Origin: Ancylobacter aquaticus
GTDB lineage: Bacteria; Pseudomonadota; Alphaproteobacteria; Rhizobiales; Xanthobacteraceae
Assembly: GCF_004339465.1 (NCBI RefSeq)
Contig: NZ_SMFY01000002.1
Span: forward strand, 248,001 to 312,000
Direction: 5' to 3'
Length of the DNA stretch: 64,000 nucleotides
In this document: positions 52,296 to 63,288 of the stretch, piece after piece
Position numbering within the stretch: position 1 is the stretch's first letter
Layout of the letters: every line of letters starts with the position of its first letter
Program-made: the position numbers and the translations under genes
Notes under the pieces: model-generated
What the model was told of the DNA's origin: nothing
Database searches by the model: none
The model's input: only the letters and a program-made list of their open reading frames with translations

Positions 52296-54314
52296 TCACG
52301 AACCGATCGTGCCGCCATCCTTTTTGGTGATGACGACCACGGCCGGGCGTACCGGCATGTCGTCCTTGAAGTCGGGCCAGCGGGTGGAGAGATCCTCGTA
52401 ATAGGAAGGCCGGCCGAAGGGTGCCCAATCCGTGCCACCATCGCCCGGATGCTGCACGGCGACAAAAGCGGTGCGGTCGTCCGGCGTGAAAAGCGGGCCA
52501 CACATCTCCGCGCCCACCGGCACGCGGAAGAACAGCTTCGAGGTCGCCCGCGCGCCACCCTCGGTGTCCACCGCCCAGAGTCCGTCGGTGCGGCCGGTGT
52601 CCTTGGGGTTGTTGCCGTCGGTCGATACCCAAAGCCGGCCGGCGGAATCGACGGCGCAGTTGTCGGGCATGCCGAACCAGCCATTGCGGGTGGTGTCGGT
52701 GGAGAAAGTGGCGCCCACCGCCGCGACGGAAGGATCGCCGCATTTCAGCAGGACTTCCCATCGGCCATTGGTGGCGGCGAAGTCGCCATCCGCCTCGGCG
52801 ATCTCGATGATATGGCCGAAGGCGTTCTTGGCGCGGGGATTGGCGGCGTCGACCTGGTCGTCCTTGCGGCGCGTATTGTTGGTCAGCATGACATAGACCT
52901 TGCCGTTGACGCCGTTCGGCTGGACATCCTCGGGACGATCCATCTTCGTCGCACCGAGCAGATCGGCGGCGCGGCGGGTTTCGATCAGCACATCGGCCTG
53001 GCTGTCAAAGCCGTTCGCGGCGGTCAGCGAACCCTGGCCGAACACCAGCGGGAGCCATTCCAGCGCGCCGTCGGCATCGAATTTCGCGACGTAGAGCGTG
53101 CCAGAATCGAGCAGGTCCATGTTGGCGGCGCGGTCATTCGGGTTGAACGTGCCCGAGGTGACGAATTTGTAGACATAGTCGAAGCGCTCGTCGTCGCCGA
53201 GATAGAACACGACGCGCCCGTCCTTGGCGACGATCGACTCCGCGCCCTCATGCTTGAAGCGGCCGAGCGCGGTGCGCTTCTTCGGCACGGAGTTGGGGTC
53301 GTTCACATCGACTTCGACGATCCAGCCGAAACGGTTCGGCTCGTTCGGCTCCTTGGCGAGGTCGAAGCGGTCATAGACGTTGCCCCATTCATAGGAGGCT
53401 TCCGGCACGCCGTAGCGCTTGTAGTTGGCGGCCTCCTTGTTGCCTTCGGGCAGCGTGCCGAGGAAATAGCCGTGGAAATTCTCCTCGGCCATGACATAGG
53501 TGCCCCAGGGCGTAACGCCACCGGCGCAGTTGTTCAGCGTGCCGATCACGCGTGTGCCGGTCGCGTCTTCCGCCGTCTTCAGGCGTTCGCTGCCGGCGGC
53601 CGGGCCGGTGATCTGCATCGGCGTCGTCGCGGTGATCCGACGGTTCAGTTTGCCCTCGCGCACCACCTGCCAGGTGCCCGCGACCTTGCGGATTTCGACG
53701 ACGGTGCCGCCATGCGCGGCCATCTCGATGTCGACGCGCGCCTTGTCCGCCGGCGCCACCTTCAGCTTGCCCTCGGCGACGCTGACGATGCCGGGGAACA
53801 TCAGGTGCTCGTTGGTATATTCGTGGTTCACCACCAGCAGCCCGTGCTCGGACGAGCCGTCGAGCGGGATGAAGCCGACATAGTCGTTATTGTAGCCGAA
53901 CTGCCGGCGCTGGGCCTCGGCGGTCTGGTTCGTCGGGTCGAATTCCGGCGAATCGGCGAACAGCGGGTCGCCCCAGCGCAGCAGCACCTCGGCGTCATAG
54001 CCCTCGGCGACATGGTGGGTCTCGTCGACGCCGGCCTCGACCTCGACGAAGCTGAAGGCCGAGTCACTGGCGGACCCGGCGCCGTCGCTGGCAGCCTGTG
54101 CCTTCCCGGCCGACATCAGAGCGACGGGCCCGACGGTGGCGGCGATGGCGGAGACGGCGAGGGCACCCCGGAGAAGGCCACGGCGGGAAAAGCGGATCGA
54201 GATCAGCTCGCCCATGGTCGGGTTGAGCGTCGGGTTGCTGCCTGCGCCGTCGGCCTCTTCCAGCAGGCTGGTGCGGAAGGGCGATTCCTGGTGTGCAGAA
54301 AGGTCGTCGGTCAT
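52296..54314 (-). CDS. phoX: PhoX-family (DUF839) Tat-exported phosphatase
   Basis: 672 aa from ATG 54314. Twin-arginine motif SRRGLLRG near residues 43-50, preceded by a 40-residue polar stretch as usual in PhoX. Beta-propeller with GVTPWGTYVMAEENFHGYF, the Glu/Asn-rich calcium-iron site region (VVNHEYTNEHLMF, FRKHEGAE-type GRFKHEGAESI) and FVAVQHPGD near the C terminus. Ca/Fe-dependent alkaline phosphatase releasing phosphate from organic esters in the periplasm. No Pho box was identified. Confidence 0.87.
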   Translation of the reverse strand: MTDDLSAHQESPFRTSLLEEADGAGSNPTLNPTMGELISIRFSRRGLLRGALAVSAIAATVGPVALMSAGKAQAASDGAGSASDSAFSFVEVEAGVDETHHVAEGYDAEVLLRWGDPLFADSPEFDPTNQTAEAQRRQFGYNNDYVGFIPLDGSSEHGLLVVNHEYTNEHLMFPGIVSVAEGKLKVAPADKARVDIEMAAHGGTVVEIRKVAGTWQVVREGKLNRRITATTPMQITGPAAGSERLKTAEDATGTRVIGTLNNCAGGVTPWGTYVMAEENFHGYFLGTLPEGNKEAANYKRYGVPEASYEWGNVYDRFDLAKEPNEPNRFGWIVEVDVNDPNSVPKKRTALGRFKHEGAESIVAKDGRVVFYLGDDERFDYVYKFVTSGTFNPNDRAANMDLLDSGTLYVAKFDADGALEWLPLVFGQGSLTAANGFDSQADVLIETRRAADLLGATKMDRPEDVQPNGVNGKVYVMLTNNTRRKDDQVDAANPRAKNAFGHIIEIAEADGDFAATNGRWEVLLKCGDPSVAAVGATFSTDTTRNGWFGMPDNCAVDSAGRLWVSTDGNNPKDTGRTDGLWAVDTEGGARATSKLFFRVPVGAEMCGPLFTPDDRTAFVAVQHPGDGGTDWAPFGRPSYYEDLSTRWPDFKDDMPVRPAVVVITKKDGGTIGS

Positions 54315-54419
54315 GGGGGGCTCCGGCAATCTGTCCCGCTCCGGGTTGGAAGCGTTCCAGTGTGCTAGACGCGGGACGTCACAACGCGATGACGCGAGGT
54401 ACGGCCGAGGAGAACCCGC

Positions 54420-55169
54420 CTATTCCTCCACCCGCAGCCAGCCTGCCGGCGCGAGGCGTTCCTGCGGCAGGAAGCGGCGCTTGTAGTTCATCTTGTCGGA
54501 GCCCTCGACCCAGTAGCCGAGATAGACATAAGGAAGGCCCATGGCCTTCGCCTTGGCGATGTGGTCGAGGATCATATAGGTGCCGAGCGAGCGGCCGGCC
54601 CGCTCCGGGTCATAGAACGAATAGACCATGGACAGGCCGTCGGCGAGCACGTCGGTCAGCGCCACGCCGTAGAGCGCGCCCTGTCCGCGCCCGCTCACCG
54701 CCGTGCCGGGCCCGTGACGCCGGTATTCGATCAGCCGGGTGCGGACATGGCTGTCCTCCACCATCATCGCGTAGTCCAGCACCGTCATGTCGGCCATGCC
54801 GCCATCGGAGTGCCGGCTGTCGAGATAAAGCCGGAACAGCGAATATTGCTCGGCGGTGGGGATCGCGGCGCGGATGTCGCCGATGAGGTCGGCATTGCCC
54901 TCGCGGACGCGGCGGAAGCTGCGCGTCTCACGGAAATCGTCGACGCACACCCGCACCGAGACGCAGGCGCGACACTGCTCGCAGGCGGGGCGATAGGCAA
55001 TGGACTGGCTGCGCCGGAACCCGCCATGGGTCAGCACGTCATTGAGCTGGGTGGCCCGCTCGCCGACCAGATGCGTGAACACCTTCCGCTCCGAGCGCCC
55101 CGCCAGATAGGGGCAGGGCGAAGGGGCGGTCAGGTAGAATTGCGGTGTGTCGCGCGAGTGTTCGGTCAC
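54420..55169 (-). CDS. bpt: Aspartate/glutamate leucyltransferase (arginyltransferase family)
   Basis: 249 aa from GTG 55169; no in-frame ATG gives a family-like N terminus, and upstream codons do not look like the family. Motifs [18 protein letters not shown] (with Cys), [25 protein letters not shown] and [17 protein letters not shown]. Transfers Leu to N-terminal Asp or Glu, marking proteins for ClpAP by the N-degron route. Confidence 0.92.
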   Translation of the reverse strand: MTEHSRDTPQFYLTAPSPCPYLAGRSERKVFTHLVGERATQLNDVLTHGGFRRSQSIAYRPACEQCRACVSVRVCVDDFRETRSFRRVREGNADLIGDIRAAIPTAEQYSLFRLYLDSRHSDGGMADMTVLDYAMMVEDSHVRTRLIEYRRHGPGTAVSGRGQGALYGVALTDVLADGLSMVYSFYDPERAGRSLGTYMILDHIAKAKAMGLPYVYLGYWVEGSDKMNYKRRFLPQERLAPAGWLRVEE

Positions 55170-55269
55170 GGCATGTTCACGTTGCGAATGGCGGAGGATC
55201 GCGCGCCCCGGCCGCGACGTCAAAGCCTGCGTTGAGGCGGGCCGCACCAATCCGCAAAGGACCGCAGGT

Positions 55270-55785
55270 TCAGCGGTAGCCGCGCAGTTCGCCGGCCCGC
55301 TCGTCGTTGTTAGTCACGACCGTGCCGATGATGAAATCATGCGCCAGCCGCTTGCGCCGGTTGAGCAGGCCGATGACGGTGACGAAGGGGGTGAAGACGC
55401 TCACCGACACCCAGAACAGCACGAGGCTAACCACGGCCAGCATGGGCGACATCGGCGCGCCGTGCCACACCCGCATCTCGATTCCCATGGCGCGCATGCC
55501 GAGCGTGGCCGAGCGCGGCCCGCCCAGGGTGAGTCCGACATAGACCAGCGCCCAGACCACATAGCCCGGCCCCAGCAGGCTGAACAAAAACCAGCCGAGC
55601 CCTAAAGTGAGAAAGCCGAAGACGAAGATCAGCAGCGCCGCCACGCCGACAGGCGCGCAGATGATCACGGTGTCGATGAGGAACGCCATGAACCGGCGGG
55701 AGAGCACGCCGCGAAAATATTCCGGCTCGACGAGCGGATCGAAGGCATAGGGCCTCTCTTCCTCGCCATTGCGTGTATCGAACAT
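55270..55785 (-). CDS. RDD family membrane protein
   Basis: 171 aa, about four membrane segments. The name-giving Arg-Asp-Asp motif appears as [17 protein letters not shown] (R.....D) and [17 protein letters not shown] follows. RDD proteins are linked to ion or small-solute exchange, mostly uncharacterised. Adjacent to bpt, which I recall as common in Rhizobiales. Confidence 0.88.
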   Translation of the reverse strand: MFDTRNGEEERPYAFDPLVEPEYFRGVLSRRFMAFLIDTVIICAPVGVAALLIFVFGFLTLGLGWFLFSLLGPGYVVWALVYVGLTLGGPRSATLGMRAMGIEMRVWHGAPMSPMLAVVSLVLFWVSVSVFTPFVTVIGLLNRRKRLAHDFIIGTVVTNNDERAGELRGYR

Positions 55786-55910
55786 GCCGGTCTCCTCCTG
55801 CCCCGTCAGGTGGGGTGCCCCACGGCGTGGGCAAGGGCCTGCCGCCCCGCCACTTGTCGAACCGTGGGGACGTTTTTCACGGAGCGCCGCGCCTGGCGCT
55901 CCGACGCGCG

Positions 55911-57137
55911 TCAGCCGGCCGACTGCCAGTCCACCCGCACCACTTCCATGCCGTTCTCGATCAGCGCATGGTAGACCGTGTCGGCATGGGCGCGGTCACG
56001 GGTCTCCACCGTCACGTCGAGCCGGGCACCCTTGGCGTGCACGTCAAGGAAATGGCGCTTGTGCTCCACTTCAAGAATGTTGGCGCCAAGGCCGCCCAAC
56101 AGGCTCGCGATGATGCCGAGTTCGCCCGGCCGGTCCAGCATGGAGAAGCGGAAGGAGACGATGCGCTCCTCGCGCTCCAGTTCGCGCATCATGATCGAGG
56201 CGACGATGCGCGGGTCGATATTTCCGCCTGATACCACCAACCCGACCTTGCGGCCGCGATAGCGGTCGGGATCGGCGAGCAGGGCGGCGAGCCCGGCCGC
56301 GCCGGCGCCCTCGGCCAGAGTCTTCTGCTGGGTCAGGAACAGGTTCACGGCCCGCTCAATGGTCGGCTCGCCCACCAGCACCACGTCGGACACCAGCGCC
56401 GAGACGAGTTCACGCGTCAGTGTGCCCGCCTGCTTCACCGCGATGCCTTCCGCCAGCGTCGCGCCTTCGCAGGGCAGGGACTGCTGGTGGAGCGCGTTCC
56501 ACATCGAGGGGTAGAGCCGGGTCTCGACGCCGACGATCTCGATGTTCGGCCGCATGTCGCGCGCCGCCACCGCCATGCCGGAAATCATGCCGCCGCCGCC
56601 GACGGGCACCAGAAGGGCGTCGAGGTCGGGCGCGTCCTCCAGCATCTCGGAGGCGATGGAGCCCTGGCCGGCAATGACGTGGCGGTCGTCATAGGGATGG
56701 ACCCAGACCAGATGTTCCGACTGGGCGATGCGGTCCGCCTCTTCCGACGCGTCGCCGACCGATTCGCCGTGCAGCACCACGCGGGCGCCATGCGCCTCGG
56801 TGGCGGCCACCTTCACGATCGGCGTATGCTTGGGCATCACGATGGTCGCGCGGATGCCAAGCCGCGCCGCGTGATAGGCCACCGCCTGCGCATGATTGCC
56901 GGCCGACATGGCAACGACACCGGCGGCGCGCTCCTGGGCGGAAAGGCTGGCAAGCTTGGTCAGCGCACCGCGCTCCTTGAAGCTCGCCGTGACCTGCAGG
57001 TTCTCGTATTTCACATAGACATGAGCGCCCGTAATCGCCGAGAGGCGCGGCGCCGGCAGGGTAGGCGTGCGCAGCACCGCGCCGTCCAGCACCTTGCGGG
57101 CGGCGGCGACATCGGCGGGGGTTACGGGCAGGGTCAT
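55911..57137 (-). CDS. ilvA: Threonine ammonia-lyase (dehydratase) with ACT domain
   Basis: 408 aa from ATG 57137. PLP Lys54 in SFKERGA, phosphate loop VPVGGGGMISG, and a C-terminal ACT-like domain (about 330-408, SFRFSMLDRPGELGIIASLL, abridged). Length matches the single-ACT medium form rather than the 500-aa two-ACT biosynthetic IlvA. Converts threonine to 2-oxobutyrate and ammonia. Starts eight bases after the LivH-like gene. Confidence 0.9.
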   Translation of the reverse strand: MTLPVTPADVAAARKVLDGAVLRTPTLPAPRLSAITGAHVYVKYENLQVTASFKERGALTKLASLSAQERAAGVVAMSAGNHAQAVAYHAARLGIRATIVMPKHTPIVKVAATEAHGARVVLHGESVGDASEEADRIAQSEHLVWVHPYDDRHVIAGQGSIASEMLEDAPDLDALLVPVGGGGMISGMAVAARDMRPNIEIVGVETRLYPSMWNALHQQSLPCEGATLAEGIAVKQAGTLTRELVSALVSDVVLVGEPTIERAVNLFLTQQKTLAEGAGAAGLAALLADPDRYRGRKVGLVVSGGNIDPRIVASIMMRELEREERIVSFRFSMLDRPGELGIIASLLGGLGANILEVEHKRHFLDVHAKGARLDVTVETRDRAHADTVYHALIENGMEVVRVDWQSAG

Positions 57138-57145
57138 CGAACCAC

Positions 57146-58489
57146 TCAGAATTCTCGCGGCGAAGCAGCCGCACGCTGAAGAAGGCCTTCCGGCCGCAGA
57201 ATGAGAACGGCCGCCAGAAGGGAATAGATCACCACGTCGCGATACGCGATATCGAAGGCCGAGGACCACACGATTTCGACGCTGGCGACGAGGGCGGCGC
57301 CAAGAAGGGCGCCCGGCACGGAGCCAATGCCGCCAATAATAGCCGAAATCAAGGCTTTGAGCGTCATCGACAGCCCGTCGCCGGGCGTAATCGTTCCATA
57401 GGCCACCACCATGGCCACCCCCGCAAGCCCGGCGCAGCTTCCCGCCAGCGCGAAAGTGACGCCCACCAGCCGCGGGACCCGCACCCCGATGAGCGCTGCC
57501 ATCAGCGGATCATCGGCATGGGCGCGCCAGCTGCGGCCATATCCGGTGAAGCGGACAAGGCCGAGCAGCAGCGAAATGCCGGTCAGCGTGAGGCCGGCGG
57601 CAAGGAACTGCGCCGGTGTCGCGGTGGCAATGAAACCGTCCTGCCCGGCGATGAAGATCGGCCGGCTCATGAGCGCGGGCAGCCAGTTTTCACGCAAGGG
57701 GGAAGTGAGACGGAAGAGTTCCGCAAGCACGATGGCGACGGCCAGCGTGGCGATGAGCACCGGCTGCGCCGAGCGGGCACGGACGACGATGGGCGCGATC
57801 ACCGTGCGCCCGATCACCCAGCTCAGCAGCGCCGCGCCGCCGATACCCGCCAGGAGAGCCGCCATCAGCCCGGCCGGCCCGAGCCGCCCCACCGCGCCGG
57901 CAATGCTGACCGCCACCAGCATGTAGACGCCTCCGGCCACGGCCACCTCCCCGAAGGCGAGGTTGATCCGTCCATAAAGTCCATGGACCAGTGCAAAGCC
58001 GGTGGCGATGAGGCCATAGACACCCATCAGTACAAGCCCACCCAGTGCCTGCTGGAGCCAGTACGCACCGCGCATGCCGAGGCGAAAGAGCGGCGCGCCG
58101 CGCGCTTCGCCTCGGCTTTCCTCCAGCCACCAGCGCTTGAGGATGTAGAGCTTCACCACGCCCAGCGGCGTGCCGTCCTGTACGAGCCCGGCGAGTTGGA
58201 ATCGGCCGGCGCCAGCTTGGGCCGCGAACCGGCAAACGATCTCATGGGGTGCGCTGCCGAGGGGCCCCCGCGCGCGGTAGCGGTAGCGCAGCGCGGCGGG
58301 GTCGTTGAGTACCGGCGCAATCTGCGTTTCGACGATTTCGGTGCCCTCGTCGTGAAGGGCAGGCGCCGTCGCCCGGCAAAGACGCGCCTGATCGGCGTCG
58401 ATCACCGAGCTGCAGCCAGACAGCAGCAGGCCGAGGCACATCAGGGCAAGTTGCAGCAGGCGATGGCAGCCGTTCCTGCAGCCTGGCAT
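57146..58489 (-). CDS. LivH-type branched-chain ABC permease with N-terminal lipoprotein-like domain
   Basis: 447 aa against about 300 for LivH. A signal with lipobox LLSGC (Cys26) begins a 120-residue domain with RLCRATAPAL, RYRARGPLG and IVCRFAA (conserved-looking Cys pair), then a cytosolic-looking basic linker, then a complete LivH permease (about 140-440): GVYGLIATGFALVHGLYGRINLAFGE, VRFTGYGRSWRA and GGIGSVPGALLGA (abridged). No ATPase, second permease or binding protein is nearby. The fusion may be a permease with an extracytoplasmic sensor or partner domain. Between hemB and ilvA, same strand. Confidence 0.82.
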   Translation of the reverse strand: MPGCRNGCHRLLQLALMCLGLLLSGCSSVIDADQARLCRATAPALHDEGTEIVETQIAPVLNDPAALRYRYRARGPLGSAPHEIVCRFAAQAGAGRFQLAGLVQDGTPLGVVKLYILKRWWLEESRGEARGAPLFRLGMRGAYWLQQALGGLVLMGVYGLIATGFALVHGLYGRINLAFGEVAVAGGVYMLVAVSIAGAVGRLGPAGLMAALLAGIGGAALLSWVIGRTVIAPIVVRARSAQPVLIATLAVAIVLAELFRLTSPLRENWLPALMSRPIFIAGQDGFIATATPAQFLAAGLTLTGISLLLGLVRFTGYGRSWRAHADDPLMAALIGVRVPRLVGVTFALAGSCAGLAGVAMVVAYGTITPGDGLSMTLKALISAIIGGIGSVPGALLGAALVASVEIVWSSAFDIAYRDVVIYSLLAAVLILRPEGLLQRAAASPREF

Positions 58490-58497
58490 GCGCGGCG

Positions 58498-59634
<1,137 letters not shown>

Positions 59635-59812
59635 TTATAGCTCCATACGACGCTGCGCGCGACCTCTTCACCCGGTTGATTGCGTATACGCCCGGCCTTG
59701 GGTCGCGGGGCATGTTGACGCGGCAACCCTTGCGGCAGCCCTGCTTCGCTGGATGTGGCATTGCGGTCGAGGGGGAAAGGCTTAAGTGGCGGAGCGGGAA
59801 CAGGGACGCGGC

Positions 59813-60883
59813 ATGAGCGACAGGACAGCAGATATCGGCATCGGCTTCGAGGAGCGCGGCGCGGTCGGCATCGTGACGCTCGACCGGCCACGGGCGCTCA
59901 ACGCCGTTGACCATCCGATGGTGCAGGCCATGGATGCGCGATTGCGGGCCTGGATCGCCGATCCCCGCATCGCCCAGGTCGTGCTGCGCTCGGCCCATCC
60001 ACGCGCCTTCTGCGTCGGCGGAGACGTGCGCGCCATGGCGGAGCTCGGGCGCAGCGGCCGCAAGGACGAGGCGCGGCAGTACTGGCGCGACGAATACGCG
60101 CTGGACTATCTCATCGCCCGCTACCCCAAGCCCTTCGTCTCCCTGGTCGATGGCCTGTGCTTCGGCGGCGGCTTCGGCCTTACCGGCCATGGCCGCTACC
60201 GCGTGGCCGGCGAGAACCTCGGCTTCGCGATGCCGGAAGTTGCCATCGGCCTGTTCCCGGATGTCGGCGGCACGTTCGTGCTGCCGCGCCTTCCCGGCTG
60301 GAGCGGCACATGGCTCGCCATGACCGGGGCGCGCATCGGCATGGCGGATGCGCTCGCGCTCGGTCTCTACACCCATCACATCCCGACCGACCGCTGGCCC
60401 GAGCTTGTCGACGCGCTGGCGGCGGGCGAGGCGATGGAGACGCTCCTCGGGCGCATGGCCGCCCGTCCACCGGCCCCCGACCTTGCGAGCCTCTACCCGC
60501 ATATCGACCGCATCTTCGCCGGCGGGTCGGCGGTCGCCATCGCCATCGCGCTGGAAAAGGTGGGCGAGGGGGAGGGCGAGGTGGCCGCCTTCGCACGGCT
60601 CCAGCTGGAGACTCTCCGGCGGGCCTCGCCCACCAGCGTCCACATTGCCTTCCAGCAGATGCAGCGCGGGCTCGGCCTCGATCTCGCCGGCTGCCTCGCG
60701 CTGGAGTTCCGCCTGGTTTCGCGCCTGCTCAACCAGCATGACTTCTTCGAGGGCGTGCGCGCGGTGCTGGTGGACAAGGACCAGAAGCCAGTCTGGCAGC
60801 CGGCTCGATTGGACGATGTCGATCCCGCCTCCATCGCCGCGCTGTTTGACGAACCGCTCGACGACGAATTGCTGCTTGCCTAG
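59813..60883 (+). CDS. Enoyl-CoA hydratase/isomerase family, 3-hydroxyisobutyryl-CoA hydrolase-like
   Basis: 356 aa from ATG 59813. HIBYL-CoA hydrolase pattern: VTLDRPRALNAVDHPMV, AFCVGGDVRAM, FGGGFGLTGHGRYRVAGEN, MPEVAIGLFPDVGGTF and TGARIG, with the catalytic-type Glu and Asp in PEVAIGLFPD. Releases 3-hydroxyisobutyrate in valine breakdown; other hydratase activities remain possible. Overlapped by nothing; the DUF6163-like gene follows after 25 bases. Confidence 0.85.
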   Translation: MSDRTADIGIGFEERGAVGIVTLDRPRALNAVDHPMVQAMDARLRAWIADPRIAQVVLRSAHPRAFCVGGDVRAMAELGRSGRKDEARQYWRDEYALDYLIARYPKPFVSLVDGLCFGGGFGLTGHGRYRVAGENLGFAMPEVAIGLFPDVGGTFVLPRLPGWSGTWLAMTGARIGMADALALGLYTHHIPTDRWPELVDALAAGEAMETLLGRMAARPPAPDLASLYPHIDRIFAGGSAVAIAIALEKVGEGEGEVAAFARLQLETLRRASPTSVHIAFQQMQRGLGLDLAGCLALEFRLVSRLLNQHDFFEGVRAVLVDKDQKPVWQPARLDDVDPASIAALFDEPLDDELLLA

Positions 60884-60908
60884 CGGCGATTTGGAGTATG
60901 GAAGCGGG

Positions 60909-61340
60909 ATGAGTTCGCCCTACGACCCTATCGATGCCACCCTCGGCCCGGCCGGCGCCCGCATGCCGCTCTGGCAATCGCGCGTTCTTCTCTATCTGCG
61001 CTGCCTCGCCGGCTTCCTCATGGTGAAGACGGTCTATAGCTGGACCCTCGTCTGCGGCGTCTGGGACGGGGACACCAGTCGCTTCGAAATGCTCTCCTTG
61101 GCGGCCCAGTCGGCGGTCATCTGGGCAGCCATCATGAATCCCGTGGCCGCTGTTGGCCTCTGGCTCGGCGCGTCCTGGGGTGTCGTGCTCTGGCTGGTGA
61201 CCGCGATGGTGCAGATTCTCATCAACGCCTCGGCGCCAGAGGGCGTCGGTCGGCTGATGATCGTTGCCGCCATCGAGACCGTGCTTGTCGCGGCCTACGC
61301 CTTCCTCACCTACAAGGCTGCGCGCGAGAGCGAGCGCTAA
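60909..61340 (+). CDS. Four-TM protein, DUF6163-like
   Basis: 143 aa from ATG 60909. Four membrane segments (about 30-48, 65-85, 88-108, 115-135), a short basic C-terminal end. The position directly upstream of ldtR is, as I recall, conserved in Rhizobiales. Function unknown. Confidence 0.7.
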   Translation: MSSPYDPIDATLGPAGARMPLWQSRVLLYLRCLAGFLMVKTVYSWTLVCGVWDGDTSRFEMLSLAAQSAVIWAAIMNPVAAVGLWLGASWGVVLWLVTAMVQILINASAPEGVGRLMIVAAIETVLVAAYAFLTYKAARESER

Positions 61341-61477
61341 GCCCTTCACCTTTCGTTAACCTGCTGCGGTGACGAAGGATTCAGCCTGTCGCTTAAACCG
61401 ATCTTAGCCCCGCCGGCGTGAAGCTCGCCGCCTCATGAGAGGGAGCCAATCCCCATTTCTGAGATCGGGGTACGAAC

Positions 61478-61999
61478 ATGCGCGCAGGTCAGGCGGCCAA
61501 TGTCGTCAGCATCAACGAGGCCGAGGATGAACGGCGGGAATCGATTCGCCCGCTTTACCGGGAAGCCGTGACACTGGTGGAACGGCTGCACCGGCGGCTG
61601 CTCGACGTCGTGAAGGACGAACTCGACCGGCGGGAGCGCGAGGACATCAACGCCGTGCAGGCGCTGCTGCTGTTCAACATTGGCGATGCCGAGTTGACCG
61701 CTGCCGAGCTGCGCACGCGCGGCTATTATCTCGGCGCCAATGTCTCGTACAATCTCAAGAAACTCGTGGAGACCGGCTTTCTCGACCACCGCCGCTCGCG
61801 GGTGGACCGTCGCTCGGTACGGATCCGGCTGACGGGGAAAGGCGAGGAGGTACGCGACCTTGTTGAAGGCCTCCACGCCAAGCACCTCGCCACCATCGAG
61901 CAGATCGGCGGTATCGGCCCGCAGGATTTCCAGCAGCTCAACAAGGCATTGAGCCGTCTGGAGCGGTTCTGGACCGACCAGATCCTCTATCGGCTCTGA
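61478..61999 (+). CDS. ldtR: MarR-family regulator LdtR
   Basis: 173 aa. Winged helix with INAVQALLLFNIGDAELTAAEL, NVSYNLKKLVETGFL and SRVDRRSVRIRLTGKG (wing), flanked by dimerisation helices. Matches LdtR, which in Liberibacter and Rhizobiales activates an L,D-transpeptidase gene and affects osmotolerance. The ldtP target is not in this window. Confidence 0.82.
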   Translation: MRAGQAANVVSINEAEDERRESIRPLYREAVTLVERLHRRLLDVVKDELDRREREDINAVQALLLFNIGDAELTAAELRTRGYYLGANVSYNLKKLVETGFLDHRRSRVDRRSVRIRLTGKGEEVRDLVEGLHAKHLATIEQIGGIGPQDFQQLNKALSRLERFWTDQILYRL

Positions 62000-62013
62000 T
62001 CGGCCCACGCCTT

Positions 62014-63045
62014 CTATCGCTGAAGAAACCCTTCCAACGTATTGGCAATGTTGACCCCGATCGCCTCGACGGCATACCCGCCCTCCATCACGAACAGGGT
62101 CGGGCGGGAAAGGGCCGCGATGCGGGCACCGATCTTCAGATAATCCGGACTGTCCAACTGGAACTGCGAGATCGGGTCGTCCTTGTAGGTGTCGACACCC
62201 AGGGAGACGACCAAGACGTCTGGCCCGAAGGCCTCGATCCGCGCGCAGGCCGCGTCCAATGCGGCACCCCAGCCGGCATAATCCGTGCCCCAGCGCAGCG
62301 GGTAGTTCGCGTTGAAGCCCTCGCCGGCGCCGCTGCCGATCTCGTCGGCATAACCTAGGAAATAGGGGAACTCCTGCAGCGGATCGGCGTGGATGTTGCA
62401 GACCAGCACGTCCGGGCGGTCATAGAAAATCGCCTGCGTGCCGTTGCCGTGATGGTAGTCGACATCGAGGATGGCGACACGGGCGGCACCTTGGTCCCGC
62501 AGGCTTTGCGCCGCCACGGCGGCATTGTTGATGAAGCAGTAGCCGCCCATCGTCGCGGCATGGGCGTGGTGGCCCGGAGGGCGGCACAGGGCGAAGGCGG
62601 TTTTCTCGCCGCCGGCGACAAGATCGGCCCCGGTCAGCGCGATATCAGCGGCAGCCTGCACCGCGTCCCAAGTGCCCGCCACCATGCAGCAGCCAGCGTC
62701 GAAGGAGAAATGGCCGAGCTTGCCGTCGATGGTCTCGGGCTCGATGTCGGTCCGCATGCCCGGCGCCCGCCAGAAGCTCGGCAGGGCCGGGAACTCCCGC
62801 CCGTCGGCCGTCCACATCGCCCATGCATTGGCGAGAAAGCGGACATAGGTGGCGTCGTGGACCTTGAGCAGCGGATCGAGGCCGTGGGCGGCCGGCTCGA
62901 TCAATGTGCCGAAGGGGCGCTCGCCGATCGCATTGAGGATCATCGCGACTCGTTCCGGTTTCTCGAAGGCCGGGACGACCTGACCGTTCATCAGTTCGAC
63001 ATGGCCGGAATGGCCGAGATGGCGCGGCGAGTGAATGATCTTCAT
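62014..63045 (-). CDS. Histone-deacetylase-family (acetylpolyamine aminohydrolase) protein
   Basis: 343 aa from ATG 63045. Zinc site and catalytic His pairs: CRPPGHHAH, ILDVDYHHGNGTQ, SLGVDTYKDDP and MEGGYAVEAIG. HSPRHLGHSGHVELMNGQ at the start is the acetylpolyamine amidohydrolase type. Removes acetyl groups from polyamines or other small amines. Confidence 0.88.
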   Translation of the reverse strand: MKIIHSPRHLGHSGHVELMNGQVVPAFEKPERVAMILNAIGERPFGTLIEPAAHGLDPLLKVHDATYVRFLANAWAMWTADGREFPALPSFWRAPGMRTDIEPETIDGKLGHFSFDAGCCMVAGTWDAVQAAADIALTGADLVAGGEKTAFALCRPPGHHAHAATMGGYCFINNAAVAAQSLRDQGAARVAILDVDYHHGNGTQAIFYDRPDVLVCNIHADPLQEFPYFLGYADEIGSGAGEGFNANYPLRWGTDYAGWGAALDAACARIEAFGPDVLVVSLGVDTYKDDPISQFQLDSPDYLKIGARIAALSRPTLFVMEGGYAVEAIGVNIANTLEGFLQR

Positions 63046-63288
63046 GGCGTGGCCCGGATTCGCGACTGGTGAGGGCGCGACGATACGCGCCGCAGCCACG
63101 CCCTGTCATCACCCCGTCTCCGGCGCCGGTGTCGCGCCCTTCCGTTGCGGCTGCCGCCTGCATGCAAGGCACCCTTGCGGGTGGCATGCTTTGAAAGCCC
63201 GGGGTGCTGTGCTAAGCGACCCGCCTCGATTTCGCGGTCGGCACGCCGCCGGCCGGGAGGCATCGCCACCGCCCAGGGAGGCCGGTCT

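Noticed and set aside
52449-54368. 639-aa open frame antisense to phoX
   Set aside because: High GC at third positions keeps antisense frames open; the sense strand gene has Tat signal and PhoX motifs.
63046-63288. Riboswitch upstream of glyA
   Set aside because: Only a weak inverted repeat (GCATGC ... GCATGC, about 63161-63192) is visible; no aptamer core that I recognise.
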